Below the pieces are notes generated by a model. It worked only from the letters and a program-made list of their open reading frames with translations, made no database searches and was not told the DNA's origin. Shown in pieces: positions 20,201-32,200 of a stretch of DNA of 64,000 nucleotides (the stretch's first letter is position 1; every line of letters starts with the position of its first letter). Origin of the DNA: Agapetus fuscipes (taxonomy: Eukaryota; Arthropoda; Insecta; Trichoptera; Glossosomatidae); the NCBI GenBank assembly GCA_951799405.1, contig OX637332.1, positions 3,477,001 to 3,541,000 of the forward strand, given 5' to 3'. The position numbers and the translations under genes were made by a program.

Positions 20201-23200
20201 GTTATACTGGTGATCCTTTCAGAGGCTGCCGTCTCATGGATCCAGGTAAAACCACTGCAGCGTATAACTATAATGAAACAACCATTTTCAAAAGCTAATC
20301 ATGTGCGAACGGGTTCCCAACTGTCTGTATTTGTTTCTAGATGAGGCTTGCCATCCCAGCCCTTGTGGACCCAACACAAAATGTGACGTCATCAACCTGG
20401 TGCCAACTTGCAGCTGTCTTCCAGGATACCAGGTTAAAACATGTTCTTTAAGATTTGAGATTCATATTAAATGCATACGTATAAGTTCGCGCTAACACAT
20501 GTCGCATACAATATAAAAACCCATTCTCAAATAAACACAAGCCCTCTTGCCGACCTTCCTTGAAACAGAGGGGACATTGGCAAAGTGAACCATATTTTTA
20601 CAGTATAGGTGGTCAGCCTCATACCAACCTATAAGTCAAGGAATAAAAATTGTTTTACAATGTTTTAAATTTTATATCTTCCACTTATAAATAGTTTTTA
20701 CCCCTGTGACCAATCCCTTTGAAATAAAAAAAAATCATTCTAGACATTAATGATTCAAAGTTTGGTTTTTCTGACCAAGCAGACACCTAAAGGATAAAGT
20801 TAAATCGATTTTCTTGCTAATTAGTAATTATGTTATCCATATTTTTTGGAGCCTCCGCAACCAAGCCCCCCCCCGCCCCCTCCAAATAGACCAATCTTAA
20901 AAAAACTGTTGTCAATTTTTGTAAGCCTTTGGCGTCGTTTGGTTCGAACCTCCCTCACTCAAGGTCTAATAGAAGTGGAATACATGAAGGTTTTACAGTG
21001 AAGTGACTCTTTTGTACTCCAGGGTAGTCCATTGGCCGGCTGTCGCCACGAATGTGAGAGCGACGGTGAGTGTGGACATCAACAGCACTGCTCCAACTAC
21101 AAGTGTGTCAGCCCTTGCAGCCAGTGTGGAGCAAATGCCCAATGTGACACTGTTAGGAGCCATCAGGCCGTTTGCAAGTGCCCAGAGGTAAGATAATGAA
21201 TATTCATCTAATCTAATCTAAGTTGCAAAGATAACATTGGGGATTAATATTGTATGCATTCTCACAAGCAGACACGTATAAGTTCGCGCTTGCACTTGCC
21301 GCATCTGAACCTACAACATAAAAACCCAAATCTCAAATGAACATGCACCCTGCAACTCTTGCCGACCTTCCCTGAAACTGGGGTGACATTGGCAAAGTGA
21401 ACCATTTTCTACAGCATGGGCGTTCAGCTGCATACCAACATATAATTTCAGGAACATAGACAATAAAGGTCAGACAGAAAGTCAGGAAATTAACTTTCTC
21501 GCAACACCTCTATTGTGTTTTGGCCTTCTATATTTTAGAAGATGAAGTTTCCATACTTCTTCATGGATGATGAAGTATTCCATTTACAATTGAAAGAACG
21601 TTTGTTTTGGTGCTTTTTTGGGCATTAATTTTAATGGCCACGTTTAACAAAAGAATGCGATAGATGTTTTAGCATCTAAGCCCGCTTTAAAACCCTTCGA
21701 ATTATTTAAAGCTTTCAGCGTATGGCTTTCATATTTACTTGGATAATTGGTGGTAAGATTTCGCACTTTTACGAACCCAATGCGAATATTGTTTTTGATC
21801 TTTAGTCAATGCTTTTGGTATCCATGCATTTTAATCCATGAACTAATTTGTCTGATTCAGGGTTACATTGGAGATCCGTACCGCTCATGCCAGCCAGAGT
21901 GCACGTCTCACGCCGAGTGTCCGTCCCACAAGCCTCAGTGCCGCGGCTACAAATGCATCGACCCTTGCCTGGGAGCTTGTGGACATAGGGCCAACTGCGA
22001 TAGGCGCCGTCACACAGCGGTGTGCTCTTGCCCAAAAGACATGACAGGCGATCCATTCGTCAGCTGCAGACCTTTTGAGAAACGTAAGAATAACTAACAT
22101 TAATAGCGCCTCTATATTATTAATATATTAGGTTCGTGTCCGTGCTTAATTGGTAGTTTTTATAAAGTTTTTTTCTCACGTTCTCGGAAATGCGGGATGG
22201 CGTAATTAGCTAAACCGCTGATTTGGTTAACAGGCGACGCTGCAGGTCCCTGGTTCGAATCTCTTATCGGACGTTTTGATTGTTTGAAAATCGAAACTCC
22301 AAGTGATTGACGACCACGTAGGGTAATATAATAAAGGATTCTGCAGCCTTATGCCAGAGATTCAACATTCGCGTGTATGAAGCTGTAGAGATTGAGATGG
22401 GCTGGACAGTGGGCATTCACAAAGGATGCCCAACTTTTGGGTCCCCAAACGCATCATGAATAGGAGGAGAAGGTTGAGGTGAGAGAACGAGGGGAGGAAG
22501 GATGAAGCGTTGCTATTGCAAGTACCAAGCTAGAGGACGAAGATAGAGGTGGATAGAGTCTCAAAATAGAGGAGGTCATGGCTCCATATGAGTTATAGGA
22601 TTATTGAAGAAGACTTGTCGCTGCCTTAGTTCTTGTTTGTCGCATCGACCATTCAGCTAATTTTACATGAGCAATGTTTGCATGTGTACTGGACCAATGT
22701 GTCTGATGAATACAGGAAATTGATTTAAAAAATATTTAAAACAACTCTCACATTATCGAGTTTTATGTTTTTTCTTAGCTCAGATTGTGTAGAATTTCAT
22801 TCTTAAGACAACTGCATTAAAAAGTAACGTATGACAGAATTGGTCTATATGGCAAACAAGCACTGGGAGAGCGTTGTGTAGCCTAATTCATTAGTTGTGA
22901 TTCTTTCACTTACCATTTACAAGGAACTGCATGGCATTGCGTATGAGTAACAAGTCTGAGCGAGAGGAAGCTCACTGTGCAATCTCTGGATGACGCACTC
23001 ACAACTGTCACCTTTCGCGTCTAGAGAATTAACCATATTGCTTGGTGACCACGCGTTGGCCATTGCGAGACCGTTTACCTAGATTCGGCTGCCTCCAGAC
23101 GTGCGTGCCAGAAAAGTGTTCATTCAAACAGCAATTAATGACCAACTCTTTGCCATGTTAACGCTAAAAGCGCTTTTGCAGTGACAGAAGTTACAAGATG

Positions 23201-26200
23201 GCGTTCTACAAATCATCATTGCTCACATTGACTATTGCTCAACGCTGTACATAGGTCAGCCGAAAAAGCAGTTCAACCGTCTTCAGTCTGTGCTGAATTC
23301 AGCGGCAAGACTCATATTCGGGATGTCTAAATTTACTCGCATTACTCCATTGTTAGGGAAACTGCATTGGCTTCGTTTTCCGGAGAGGGTGGTCTACCGT
23401 GTTTGTCTGATGGTGTATAAGGCTGTAAATGGTACAGCTCCTTCATATTTGGCTGACATGTTTACACCCGTTGAGAGGGATTTGAGGCGCCAAACGCTCA
23501 GATCTGCAGGGGATGGCGTGGTGGACTTGGTTCAGCCACACCGTCAGACACGCACTAATTTTGGGGACCGTGCTTTCCGGTTTGCGGGACCAATGGAGTG
23601 GAACAGACTGCCACCTAATGTGAGGAAGGCAAAGACTGTTGGTGTCTTTAAAGGAGCACTAAAGACACATCTTTACAAGAAATCTTATCCGTGATTTGAG
23701 AGGGCCCTTGAGGTGTGACACACACAAAAACGGCGCTCTTTAGTTATGTGTACATTAAAATAAATTATCCTTATATTTATATATATCATCATGTGTTAAA
23801 TCTTACATTAGACCTGCAAAAAAATTTGGTGTAAAAAAGGCCTTTACAAAGGAAAATCTAAGCCGTTTTACGAATGAGAGAAAGTAGATCGTCTATAATC
23901 CTAATCTAAATCTAAGTTGCAAAGATGTGTATCATTTGAGATTCATATTAAGTGCATTCCCACAAGCAGACACGCATAATTTCGCGCTCACACATGCCGC
24001 ATGTGGACCTACGATATAAAAACCCAATCTCAAATGAGCATAAGGCCTGCAACTCTTGCAGACCTTTCCTGAAACAGGGGTGACATTGGCAAAGTGAACC
24101 ATTTTTTACAGTATGGGGGGTCAGCCTCATACCAACCTATAAGTCTAGGAATACAAACAATTAACTGTCCGGTCGATAGCTCAATTGGTAGAGTGCTTGC
24201 ATTCCATGCCGTGAGCTCGGGTTCGAATCCCACCGAGGGTGTCAGAAAAGATTTCCCGTTTCGGTGTTTATTTCAAACCCCAAAATAAAATACCGGCAAG
24301 GTTTACTCAGCCTTCGCGAGAAATGAGTACCAGCCCCCTCGGGAGCTGGGAAACCCCCCACTTCACTGAAGTGGTTGGCGTAAGGCCGGCCCCCTTACCT
24401 GTAAAAATAAATAGGTTCAACTCGCCCCATGCGACCCCTTCGGGGATAACGCGGCAAGAAGTTACACTATATGTGTAGCTTAGTTGCGTTTTTTTTAGTT
24501 GCGTTAATTACATCCAATTATACAAACAAACAAAATAATCTAAAGATTTATTTTTAAAAAAACAATAAAAATTATTTTCTAAAAATTAAACAAAAAACTT
24601 TGTGTAATACCACTTTGAGTACATATTTTAATTCAAGAGTACTTTCGGTGTTATACCATCGTCAGTTGAAAATATACTAAAACTTAAAATTAAATACATT
24701 GCAGACAGTGTGGGGGTGGTACGAAGGGGTAGGGGAGGAGTCTAATGAGCTAGGTTCTTTAATGAGTGGAAGTGGGAGGAGCTAGGAGGATGATTTATGG
24801 TTTGGTTCTGGGTTTACAAATTATAAATAATCTAAATAATCTACAAAACTTCTATAGAAATGAAAATTGATTCTTGGCCTTAGCCGCTTACACAACAGAT
24901 CAGCCGCCATTTTTTTCGGTCCTTACATACTTCTTTCATTTCATCCAGTCATAACGTAATGCTTTTCACTTTTTCTTTTCAAGGGTACCTACTGTTTCGA
25001 TAGCACCCCCGAAAAGTAGGTGTACATACAAACCCTTCATAAGTTCCAAATAAGTTATTATTATATTTTTCTATTATATTTTTGTTTTTGTTTATATTTG
25101 TAAACAATTTTCATGTATGTTTTTATTTCTGTTTGCATGGCTGACATCGTGTTCAGTATTCTTATTTTTATTTATTAAATGCCTGAAATTTCAACGCAAG
25201 CATTTTATAGACATTGCCGGTGACGTTTTATGAATCTGATGCATTGTGCGTGTGTGCGTTGGTTATCGCTGTACAGCATTGTATGCTGTATATGTGCGTT
25301 GAAGCTCAGCGCCCCGGCATAGTGTATTTACCTATTCCAACTCATAATACCTACTCCCGCTAATTAATTATTGTTAAAATAAGATTATGCGATAGGCACC
25401 TATTATTGGAGCATTGGAGATACTTATGTATTTGTATTATTGTGTTTTTTTTTGTGTATGTGCTACTCCTTTGTTCTGTTGGTGTCTTTAAGAATAAATA
25501 AATAAATAAATAAATAAGTCGCTGCTCAATTATACTCGTAAATGTGTGAATTTCGCTTGGAAAATTCATTCCTTTCTATTCGTTTCTTCTCCTTCCTTGT
25601 TCTCTAACGTTTTTCCTTTTCAGGAGATCTCTGCGAACCTAACCCTTGCGGAGTGAACGCTCAGTGCCAGCCGGGTCATGACAACACTGGTCGGGAGAGA
25701 CCCGTGTGCACCTGTCTGCCTGGTTACCAAGGAAACGCGCTGGTCTCCTGCCAGAGGGTGAGTGATACCATGGTTACCGAATACGCAAGTAAATTGACAT
25801 CGATAATACTGAGCGATTTATAGCTCTTAAGGCGTGTTATAAAGCTAAATCTGTCGTTTTTGTTTCTTACACTTTATGGTCTTGGCAAAATAGTTACAGT
25901 AATGAAAAAAATCAAGCATGTTTATTAATTTTTTATCTTAATTATAAAGCTTGAACAAAATATATAACTTAAGAATTGCCACCACAAAAAAATATTTAAA
26001 AAAACGCGTTTTTTTTACATTTTTAGCTTTTTATTCGTGTGTGCTGTATTTTGGATTTTTTTTTTGCTTTTTAATTACAGAATTATACATTGTTTAAGTT
26101 ACGTACTCAACATTTTATTTATGTCAATAGTTTTTGAGTAAATATGGAAAAACTGTGTTCTTTGATTTAATTAAAATTTAATTCATTAAGTAGTTTCAGT

Positions 26201-29200
26201 TTTTCCATATTTACTCAAAAACTATTGACATTATAAAAAAAATGTTGAGTACGGAACCTAAACAATGTATAGTTCTGTAATTAAAAAGCAAAAAAAAAAT
26301 CCAAAATACAGCACACACGAAAAAAAAGCTAAAAATGTAAAAAAAACGCGTTTTGTAAATATTTTTTTGTGGTGGCAATTCTTAAGTTATATATTTTGTT
26401 TAAGCTTTATAATTAAGATAAAAAATTAATAAACATGCTTGATTTTTTTCATTGCTATAACTATTTTGCTAAGACCATAAAGTTTAAGAAACAAAAATGG
26501 CAGATTTAGCTTTATAACACGCCTTAAACCAAGTTTAGACTGATTGAGTGTGAGTGCATTAGTAGCGGGTTGTATGCGTATCCACATTGTTACTATGTGG
26601 AGATAGATACACGGCCCAAGCATTCACCCCCCTGTACCTGCCAACACAAATACAAACACCACGCAACGCAACTAAGCTACACATATAGTGGAACTTTTTG
26701 CCTGCGTTATCCCCGAAGAGGTCGCATGTGGCGATTCGGGACCTTTTTATTTTTACGGGTAAGGGGGCCGGCCTCACACCAACCACTTTCAGTTGAAGTG
26801 GGGGTTTCCCAGCTACCGGGGGAGCTGGTTCTCATTTCTTGTGAAGGCTGAGTAAACCTTTGAGATCGAACCCTTGCTCTCGGCATGGAATGCAAGCATT
26901 CTACCAAATTGAGCTATCGACCTTTTTACGAGCTTGATCGTTCCTTGACTTATAGGTTGGTATGAGGCTGACCACCCATACTGTAAAAAATGGTTCACTT
27001 TGCCAATGTCACCCCTGTTTCAGGGAAGGTCGGCAAAAGTTGTGGGGCTTATGTTCATTTGAGGTTTGGATTTTATTTGTAAGTACACATTCAGCTTTGT
27101 AAGCGCGAACTACACTTGTTGGTTTGTGGGCATACATCTGAGAGCTTTAAATGAATATATCCTTGCAACTTAGATTATAGATTATATATTATAGATCGTC
27201 GTCGCTACAAAGCCCCAATTCTCAAGCAAGACCCAGTTGCTGTAAGGCTGGATAGACCTTTGGCCACAATCTTGTAGAATGTCGCTTTTGATGGATCAAC
27301 GTGAAGTAAGCAGAGTTTTTAAAGCTTAAGAAGTAATTTGTTTAAAAAAATACCTACCTACAATCTTTCAGTTTTGTACAAAACGTAAAAAAATAAATAA
27401 TTTCCAAGCGAGTAAAGGTTGCTAGTTTACAAAAATATCAAGTATGGAATGACGATGTGAATTTTTTTTGTGTTTAATATGTGTGATAAAGTAGAGTAAT
27501 ACAATATTTTTATTTGCATTTTATTATTATTATTTATTTATTTTTAATTCAATTGGAAAAATACAATGGACTTTATATTTTGTAGGGTGGATTTATTAAC
27601 ACAGTGAAAGTCCATTTTTAATTAGTTAATAATTCAAATGGGTAAAGTTTTAATTTAGTTATTTATTTCTTTTTTGTGGTCGAACATTTTCGAAAGTTAT
27701 TATTGCTTTTGAAAATTATTATTTTAATAAAAATATTTGTAACCAATCTGCTCCTGAAGATGCCTCATTAGGCGAAAATGTTCGAGCACAAAAAAGAAAT
27801 AAATAAGTGAATTAAAACTATGTTTTACCCATTTGAATTTTTAACTAATTAAAAATGGACTTTCACTGTGTGAACATATATTTACTTAAAGACATAATAA
27901 AATCTTCTTTATATCTCGAATAAAAAACAGTTTATTTCTTCATATTTTCATTTCAAAGCACATTTTCAATTAATCCAATCGAGGGGAGTTTATGTGAGTG
28001 TTTTATACTCGGGGTGCAGTACTAAAAATAGACGATTTCCAGGTCTCCGTGATATTCTATACCTGCATGTAAACGTTGTATACATTTTCACATAATCCCT
28101 TAGTAACGGCTGCAATTTCCACGAATTTACTTAGTTATTGATTTATCGTTCACATAACGTATTTCTATTTAAATTTTCCTGGGCAAGCATCATTGCGCTT
28201 GCGCGGGACTAGACTTAAACTTTGATGTAAGCCTAGCCAACTTACTTGTAAAAATCAAATACGTTCCACTCAACAAATGTAAGGATAACGCAGTTAAAAT
28301 TTGCAGTATATATGTGTGAAATTGTGCACAATCATTACATGCATTTTCATAAATATATTCAGGTAAGGCTGGCCCCCTTACCTGTAAAAACAAATAGGTT
28401 TCATTCAACATATGTAAGGATAACGCTGTTATAAGTTGCATAGTATGTGTGAGAAATTTTGTTCATTAATCATTATATATGCATTTTCCTAAATATGTTC
28501 AGGTAAAACTGACTACCTCACCCGTAAAAAAAATAGGCTCTGTTCAACAAATTGAAGGATAACGCAGTAATAATTGCATAGTATGTATGTGTGAAATTTT
28601 TTGCATAAACTAGATAAAATTAATTTTCAAAATATTGTTATTTATATACTCGTCTTTTCCGAGAACTTAACGATTTATTGTTCCATTTCCCGCAAAAAAA
28701 GTAAGCATCCATGTCGCATACGCGGGCTTTATTTAATTTTTTTTCGTTGAGCTGTTCCCTACTTCCCTAAATAAAAAAAATAAAATATGCATAAAAATGA
28801 CTAACTTCTTGTGTGCGTGCATTATGATCAGTGCATTTATTTTCATAGCTAAGCTATTGATTCATATTCCAGGAATTTACCTAGAATTAAACTGCGCATG
28901 CTCCAGTTGCACTTTAAATTCTGAGAAATGCAGCCCCCCTCACCTTCGAAAATAAATATACTCAACTTTTCATTCGCTAGATGCAATAATTTCGAAAAAA
29001 ATGCTTCAAGAAATTGTATAATTTTTTTTGCATTTTTTCTTTGGTGGTGCATTCCGAATAGTGCATCCATTTTCATAAACTAAGCTATTGATTCATGTTT
29101 TAGGAAACTACGTAGAATTTAATTGCGCATGTGTAGACTGCACTTTAAATTTTGCCTATTGCAGCCCGCTTTATCTGCAAAAAAATATGTTCCACTCTTC

Positions 29201-32200
29201 ACTCGTCAAATTCTTTCAGAAAAGCTGAAAAAGATGCATAGTCAGTTAGTCACCTAATTTTTTTTTTTTTTAATTTGAAAATATTTTCTCGACGAGCAAA
29301 TGTCAGCCTTGTATGGGACAGCCGTCCTTATCAACAGATAACAAAATATTTGTTGGCCTTTTTCCTAGCAACTTCGAACTAGAATCTAAGTTGCAAAGAT
29401 ATGCAACATTGGGGATACACATTATATGCATTGTCACAAGCAGACACGTATAAGTTCACGCTTGCACATGCCGCATGTGAACCTACAGCATAAGAACCCA
29501 AATCTGAAATGAACATGCACCCTGCAACTCCTGCCAACCTTCTCTGAAACCGGGGAGACATTGGCAAAGTGAAACATTTTCTATAGCATGGGTGGTCAGC
29601 CGCATACCGACCCGTAAGAAGCATAAATGCAACTAAGCTACACATATAGTGTAACTTCTTGCCTGCGTTGTCTCCGAAGGGGTAGCATATGGCGATTCGG
29701 GACCTATTTATTTTTACAGGTAAGGGGGTCGGCCTTACACCAACCACTTCAGTTGAAGCGGGGGTTTCCCAGCTCCCGGGAGGGCTAGTTCTCATTTCTT
29801 GTGAAGGCTGAGTAAACCTTTGAGATCGAACCCTTGCTCTCGGCATGGAATGCAAGCATTCTACCAAATTGAGCTATCGACCTTTTCACGAGCTTGATCG
29901 TCGTCGCTACAAAGCAACAATCCTCAAGCAAGACCCAGTTGCTGTAAGGCTGGATGGACCTTTGGTGACCGGTCATTGGTAAAGGTTTTATGAATTTTTC
30001 AACCCAGCGAAGAGCAAATTTAAAAATATAAATGTTATATTTTTTGTGCTCCGCCGGGAATCGAACCCACAACCTTCCCATTCAGAGTCCGAAGTGTTAC
30101 CACTGAACTACGGACCGATCCGCATACACAATAAATAACATACCTGATGATGACCTACTAGGTCGAAAACGTTTGTAATTTGTTTTAAAGATTTTAATCT
30201 TTTTAAATAAATTTTATTGTGAAAATAAACAGTGTTTTGGTTTGAATTCATTCAAAAAATTATAAATTAAACAATAAATAACATTTTTGCAATCAACTAA
30301 TAACATATCAACATTAACGACGACGCAATACTTTTGTCTACGTCAATTCACGTGCGAACCTTATTTGCACAGCTTTTTTCGAGAACCGTGTTTCTTAGAC
30401 TCCCTCATTGTTTTGTGTTCCAGGAATTTGAGTGGTTATAGATTGTGTTGTTGCACGGGAGTTCGCATATTTAGGCCACGTGCTAAATGAAACATTGACT
30501 GATGGCTGTGACATCAAACGACAACTACGCTCAGGCCCGGATTAAGGGCAGTTCAAGCGGTACGACCAAACCAGTGCCCCCACGAACAGGGGGCCCCCAA
30601 AGGACCATAAAAACTTTTTTCAGTGCTCAAGCGTTTCCGGGCAATTGCAACCAAGGGCCCCTTGATTACAGACTCAATAAAAATTAGCTTGCCTACATGC
30701 ATTACAACAAAAACATATTTGGGGCTCAAGTCTTAACAGGCATACGTGACGAAGGGGCCCCCCAAAAGCTAAAAAATATTTAAAAAAAAAAACATTTCAA
30801 CATTTTTTTTCGGAAAAGGTATGCATCTTTGGCGTTGTGAAAAAATATGGGGGAAAGTGGTGGGGTCATATACGGAGCCCCGAGTTTCCCCGCACCAGGG
30901 CCCCCAGAGGGGTTAATCCGGGCCTGACTACGCTCACACTGCAGAAAAGCTATTATGTTAGCCCGGCGGATCGCACAATGCTCGGACATCGTCAAAAATA
31001 GGCTTTGTATTATGTACACAACAATATACCAGTGAGTTGTGGTGTAACTATAAAGCTCAAAGGATGAACGAGATGAGAGTCTGCTACAATATGGGCTACA
31101 GAGCATTGCTACGACTGCGGAAGAGCTGTAGTGCGAGTGGGATGTTTGTGGCGGCTCAACTTCCCTCCTGGAATGGGTTGCTGCGAACCCGAATGGCTGG
31201 GTTCAGAGAGAGAATAGAATCCAGTGAAAACTCTCTGATCGCAGCAATAAGAGGCCTAAAGTGGGAGTAGGGCATATGTCGTCATAGGGCAAGGAACCTA
31301 AAGCTTAACTAGCCTTTTCTTCCCTGTGTAATATGTTCTTGCTATTCCTATGTACATATTGTATTCTCTTTCCTTTCTATTCTATCTGTTTAATTACAAA
31401 TATAGTTTTTTTCATATATTTCTGCTTTTGTGTATTTCTGGATTTTTGTATTTTCTGCATTTTTGTATTTTTCTTCCATGTAGGTACTTTTCTATAACAT
31501 ATATTATTATTATTATTATAAGGTGAATACCAGTAAAAAATGACTACATTAAAACCTTACTATTCTCTAATCAAACCAGTGGATAGCTCAGTAGATAGAG
31601 TGCTTGCATTCCATCCCGAGAGCTCGGGTTGAGCCCCCATTTTGATAGACTCCCTCATTGTTTCACGTTCCAGGAATTTGTGTGGTTATTGATTGTGTCG
31701 TTGCCCATTTTAAGGGGAATACCAGTAAAAAGTGTCTCTAAATTTAAACTTTATTATTCTATGATTCTCTAATCAAACCGGCTGATAGCTCAGTAGATAG
31801 AGTGATTACACTCCATGCTGAGAACTCGGGTTGTTTCGTGTTCCAGGAATTTGAGTGTTTTTTTATTGTGTCGTTGCCCATTTTAAGGGGAATACCAGTA
31901 AAAAGTGTCTCTAAATTTAAACTTCATTATTCTATGATTCTCTAATCAAACCGGCGGATAGCTCAGTAGATAGAGTGCTTGCATTCCATGCCGAGAGCTC
32001 GGGTTGAGCCCCCATTTTGATAGACTCCTTCATCGTTTTGTGTTCCAGGAATTTGAGTGGTTATTGATTGTGTCGTTGCCCATTTTCAGGGAGAATGCCA
32101 GTACGACGAAGAGTGTCCGGATCATCGCGCGTGCGTCGGGTACACTTGCACCAACCCCTGCATAGGCCAGTGCGGATCGGGGGCGGAGTGCAACGCGAGG

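Noticed and set aside
24169..24245. Functional tRNA gene at the head of SINE-B
   Set aside because: A- and B-boxes are good, but the acceptor and anticodon stems do not pair and a SINE body follows. The same holds for SINE-A and SINE-C heads.
25827..26527. Palindrome as an assembly fold-back artefact
   Set aside because: The arms differ at scattered bases and are bounded by unique sequence on both sides, unlike a read turn-around. Reads would be needed to exclude it fully.
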